Assembly: GCA_028283985.1 (NCBI GenBank)
Contig: JANQSQ010000167.1
Span: forward strand, 1 to 7,240
Source of the DNA: Rhodothermales bacterium
GTDB taxonomy: Bacteria; Bacteroidota; Rhodothermia; Rhodothermales; VXPQ01
Direction: 5' to 3'
DNA length: 7,240 nt
The stretch's first letter is position 1, and each line of letters starts with the position of its first letter. The translations under genes were made by a program, and so were the position numbers. This document shows positions 6,280 to 7,240 of this stretch, one piece after another. The notes beneath the pieces are model-generated. The model did not search any database and was not told the origin of the DNA. It saw only the letters and a list, made by a program, of their open reading frames with translations.

Positions 6280-7208
6280 CCGGATCGTTTTGGCTGCCCG
6301 ATGGCGCGTCGACCCTGTCGTCCGAAATCGACAGCCTGTTCCATTTCGTAAACTGGGCAAGCATCATCCTTTTCATAGGGGTGGTGGCAGCTATAGCATA
6401 TCTTGCGTATCGCTACCGGCGGCGGCCAGGCGGCCCCGCTCCGGTGCGCGTGAAGCCGAACAAGATGGTGGAAATATCGTGGGTGGTGTTGCCCACGATC
6501 CTTGTGCTGATCGTTTTCAATTGGGGGTTCCGGTTGTTCATCGAGCAGAGCGTGGCGCCGCCGAACGCCTACGAGGTCTATGTGCGCGGCGCCATGTGGA
6601 GATGGGATTTCGAATATCCGACCGGCACCATCACGACCAATGAATTGCACGTACCCGTAGACCGTCCCGTGCGCCTTGTCATGAGCAGCGTCGACGTGCT
6701 GCACAGTTTCTTCGTGCCGGCCTTTCGCGTCAAGCAGGATGTATTGCCGGGCCGCTATTCTTCGGTCTGGTTCGAAGCCACGCGCGTGGATACGTTTCAG
6801 GTGTTCTGTACGGAATACTGCGGATCGGGGCATTCCGTGATGCTGGCTTCGGTCATTACCCATTCGCAGGGGGATTTCGAGGCATGGCTTGCCTCGGCGG
6901 GCGTGGACGAGGACACCCCGCTTCCCGAATTGGGTGCGCAATTGTACCAGCAACAGGCTTGCTTCGCATGTCACAGCCTGGATGGGAAGCCGGGCGCTGG
7001 TCCGACCTTTGCGGGATTGTACGGAAAGACCGAAACGCTCGATGACGGATCCACCGTGGTGGCGGACGACGACTACCTGCGCGAATCCATCGTCGAACCC
7101 GGCGCCAAGGTGGTGCAAGGGTATGTGGAAGGGGGAATGGCCCCCTACTTACATCTCAGCGAGCGGGAATTGTCCGCGCTGATCGCCTTTATCCGGGAGC
7201 AACAATAA
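6276..7208 (+). CDS. coxB: Cytochrome c oxidase subunit II with fused heme c domain (caa3 type)
   Basis: A 310-residue subunit II of a heme-copper oxidase. Two transmembrane helices lie near residues 25-46 and 65-88. The cupredoxin domain follows, with the aromatic electron-entry patch MWRWDFEY (107-114). It has a complete CuA ligand set: His143 in VLHSFF, then Cys178, Glu180, Cys182, His186 and Met189 in CTEYCGSGHSVM. A C-terminal cytochrome c domain has the heme motif CFACH (229-233) and a likely axial Met288 in EGGMAPY. This fusion defines the caa3 type: electrons enter at heme c and pass through CuA to subunit I. Its place after the ACIII genes suggests it takes electrons directly from ActE/ActA rather than from a soluble cytochrome. 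The usual cleavable signal peptide is not obvious; the protein may be inserted through its first helix. Subunit I (coxA) is expected immediately downstream but is not in the window. Confidence 0.96.
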   Translation: MTGSFWLPDGASTLSSEIDSLFHFVNWASIILFIGVVAAIAYLAYRYRRRPGGPAPVRVKPNKMVEISWVVLPTILVLIVFNWGFRLFIEQSVAPPNAYEVYVRGAMWRWDFEYPTGTITTNELHVPVDRPVRLVMSSVDVLHSFFVPAFRVKQDVLPGRYSSVWFEATRVDTFQVFCTEYCGSGHSVMLASVITHSQGDFEAWLASAGVDEDTPLPELGAQLYQQQACFACHSLDGKPGAGPTFAGLYGKTETLDDGSTVVADDDYLRESIVEPGAKVVQGYVEGGMAPYLHLSERELSALIAFIREQQ

Positions 7209-7240
7209 CGGGCGCGCTCGGACGCCGCCGCGTACGAAGA

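Noticed and set aside
7209..7240. Possible start of coxA or a terminator after coxB
   Set aside because: The remaining 32 bases contain no start codon with a ribosome binding site and no stem-loop, so nothing can be supported.

Overview
The window lies inside one densely packed, all plus-strand respiratory gene cluster. It encodes most of an Alternative Complex III (ACIII, a quinol:cytochrome c / quinol:oxidase electron-transfer complex unrelated to the bc1 complex), followed by the first genes of a caa3-type cytochrome c oxidase. The moderately GC-rich sequence, the gene order actB-actC-actD-actE-actF-small membrane protein-SCO-coxB, and the heme c domain fused to oxidase subunit II all resemble the Rhodothermus/Salinibacter type of cluster. 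I therefore infer a member of the Rhodothermota or a relative in the Bacteroidota/FCB group. That assignment rests on recognised protein features, not on a database search.

Layout: 1-953 is the C-terminal iron-sulfur part of ActB (the gene starts upstream; actA is presumably further upstream and is not seen). 969-2348 is actC, an NrfD-like ten-helix quinol-binding subunit. 2345-2929 is actD, a two-helix DUF3341-type subunit overlapping actC by ATGA. 2985-3617 is actE, a monoheme cytochrome c lipoprotein. 3623-4867 is actF, the second NrfD-like subunit. 4876-5274 is a small single-helix membrane protein of unknown function. 5271-6173 is a SCO1/SenC copper chaperone with an unusual C-terminal membrane anchor. 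6276-7208 is coxB, with both the CuA site and a C-terminal heme c domain. The last 32 bases (7209-7240) hold no recognisable start; coxA would be expected next.

How the genes work together (established for the families, inferred here): ActC oxidises menaquinol in the membrane, and electrons pass through the four Fe-S clusters of ActB to the c hemes of ActA (off-window) and ActE. From there they go to the heme c domain and CuA of CoxB and on to the oxygen-reducing site of subunit I. SCO inserts or maintains copper at CuA. Encoding the quinol oxidase and terminal oxidase together matches known ACIII-caa3 (or aa3) physical association.

Gaps are short (15, 55, 5, 8 and 102 nt) or are ATGA overlaps, so I read this as one transcription unit. 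I see no promoter, convincing terminator, tRNA, rRNA, mobile element or CRISPR array. Most of the window is a known system. The parts with least prior description are the small protein at 4876-5274, the SCO C-terminal extension, a GNRA-loop hairpin between actD and actE, and a chain of two mini-ORFs joined by ATGA overlaps between SCO and coxB.
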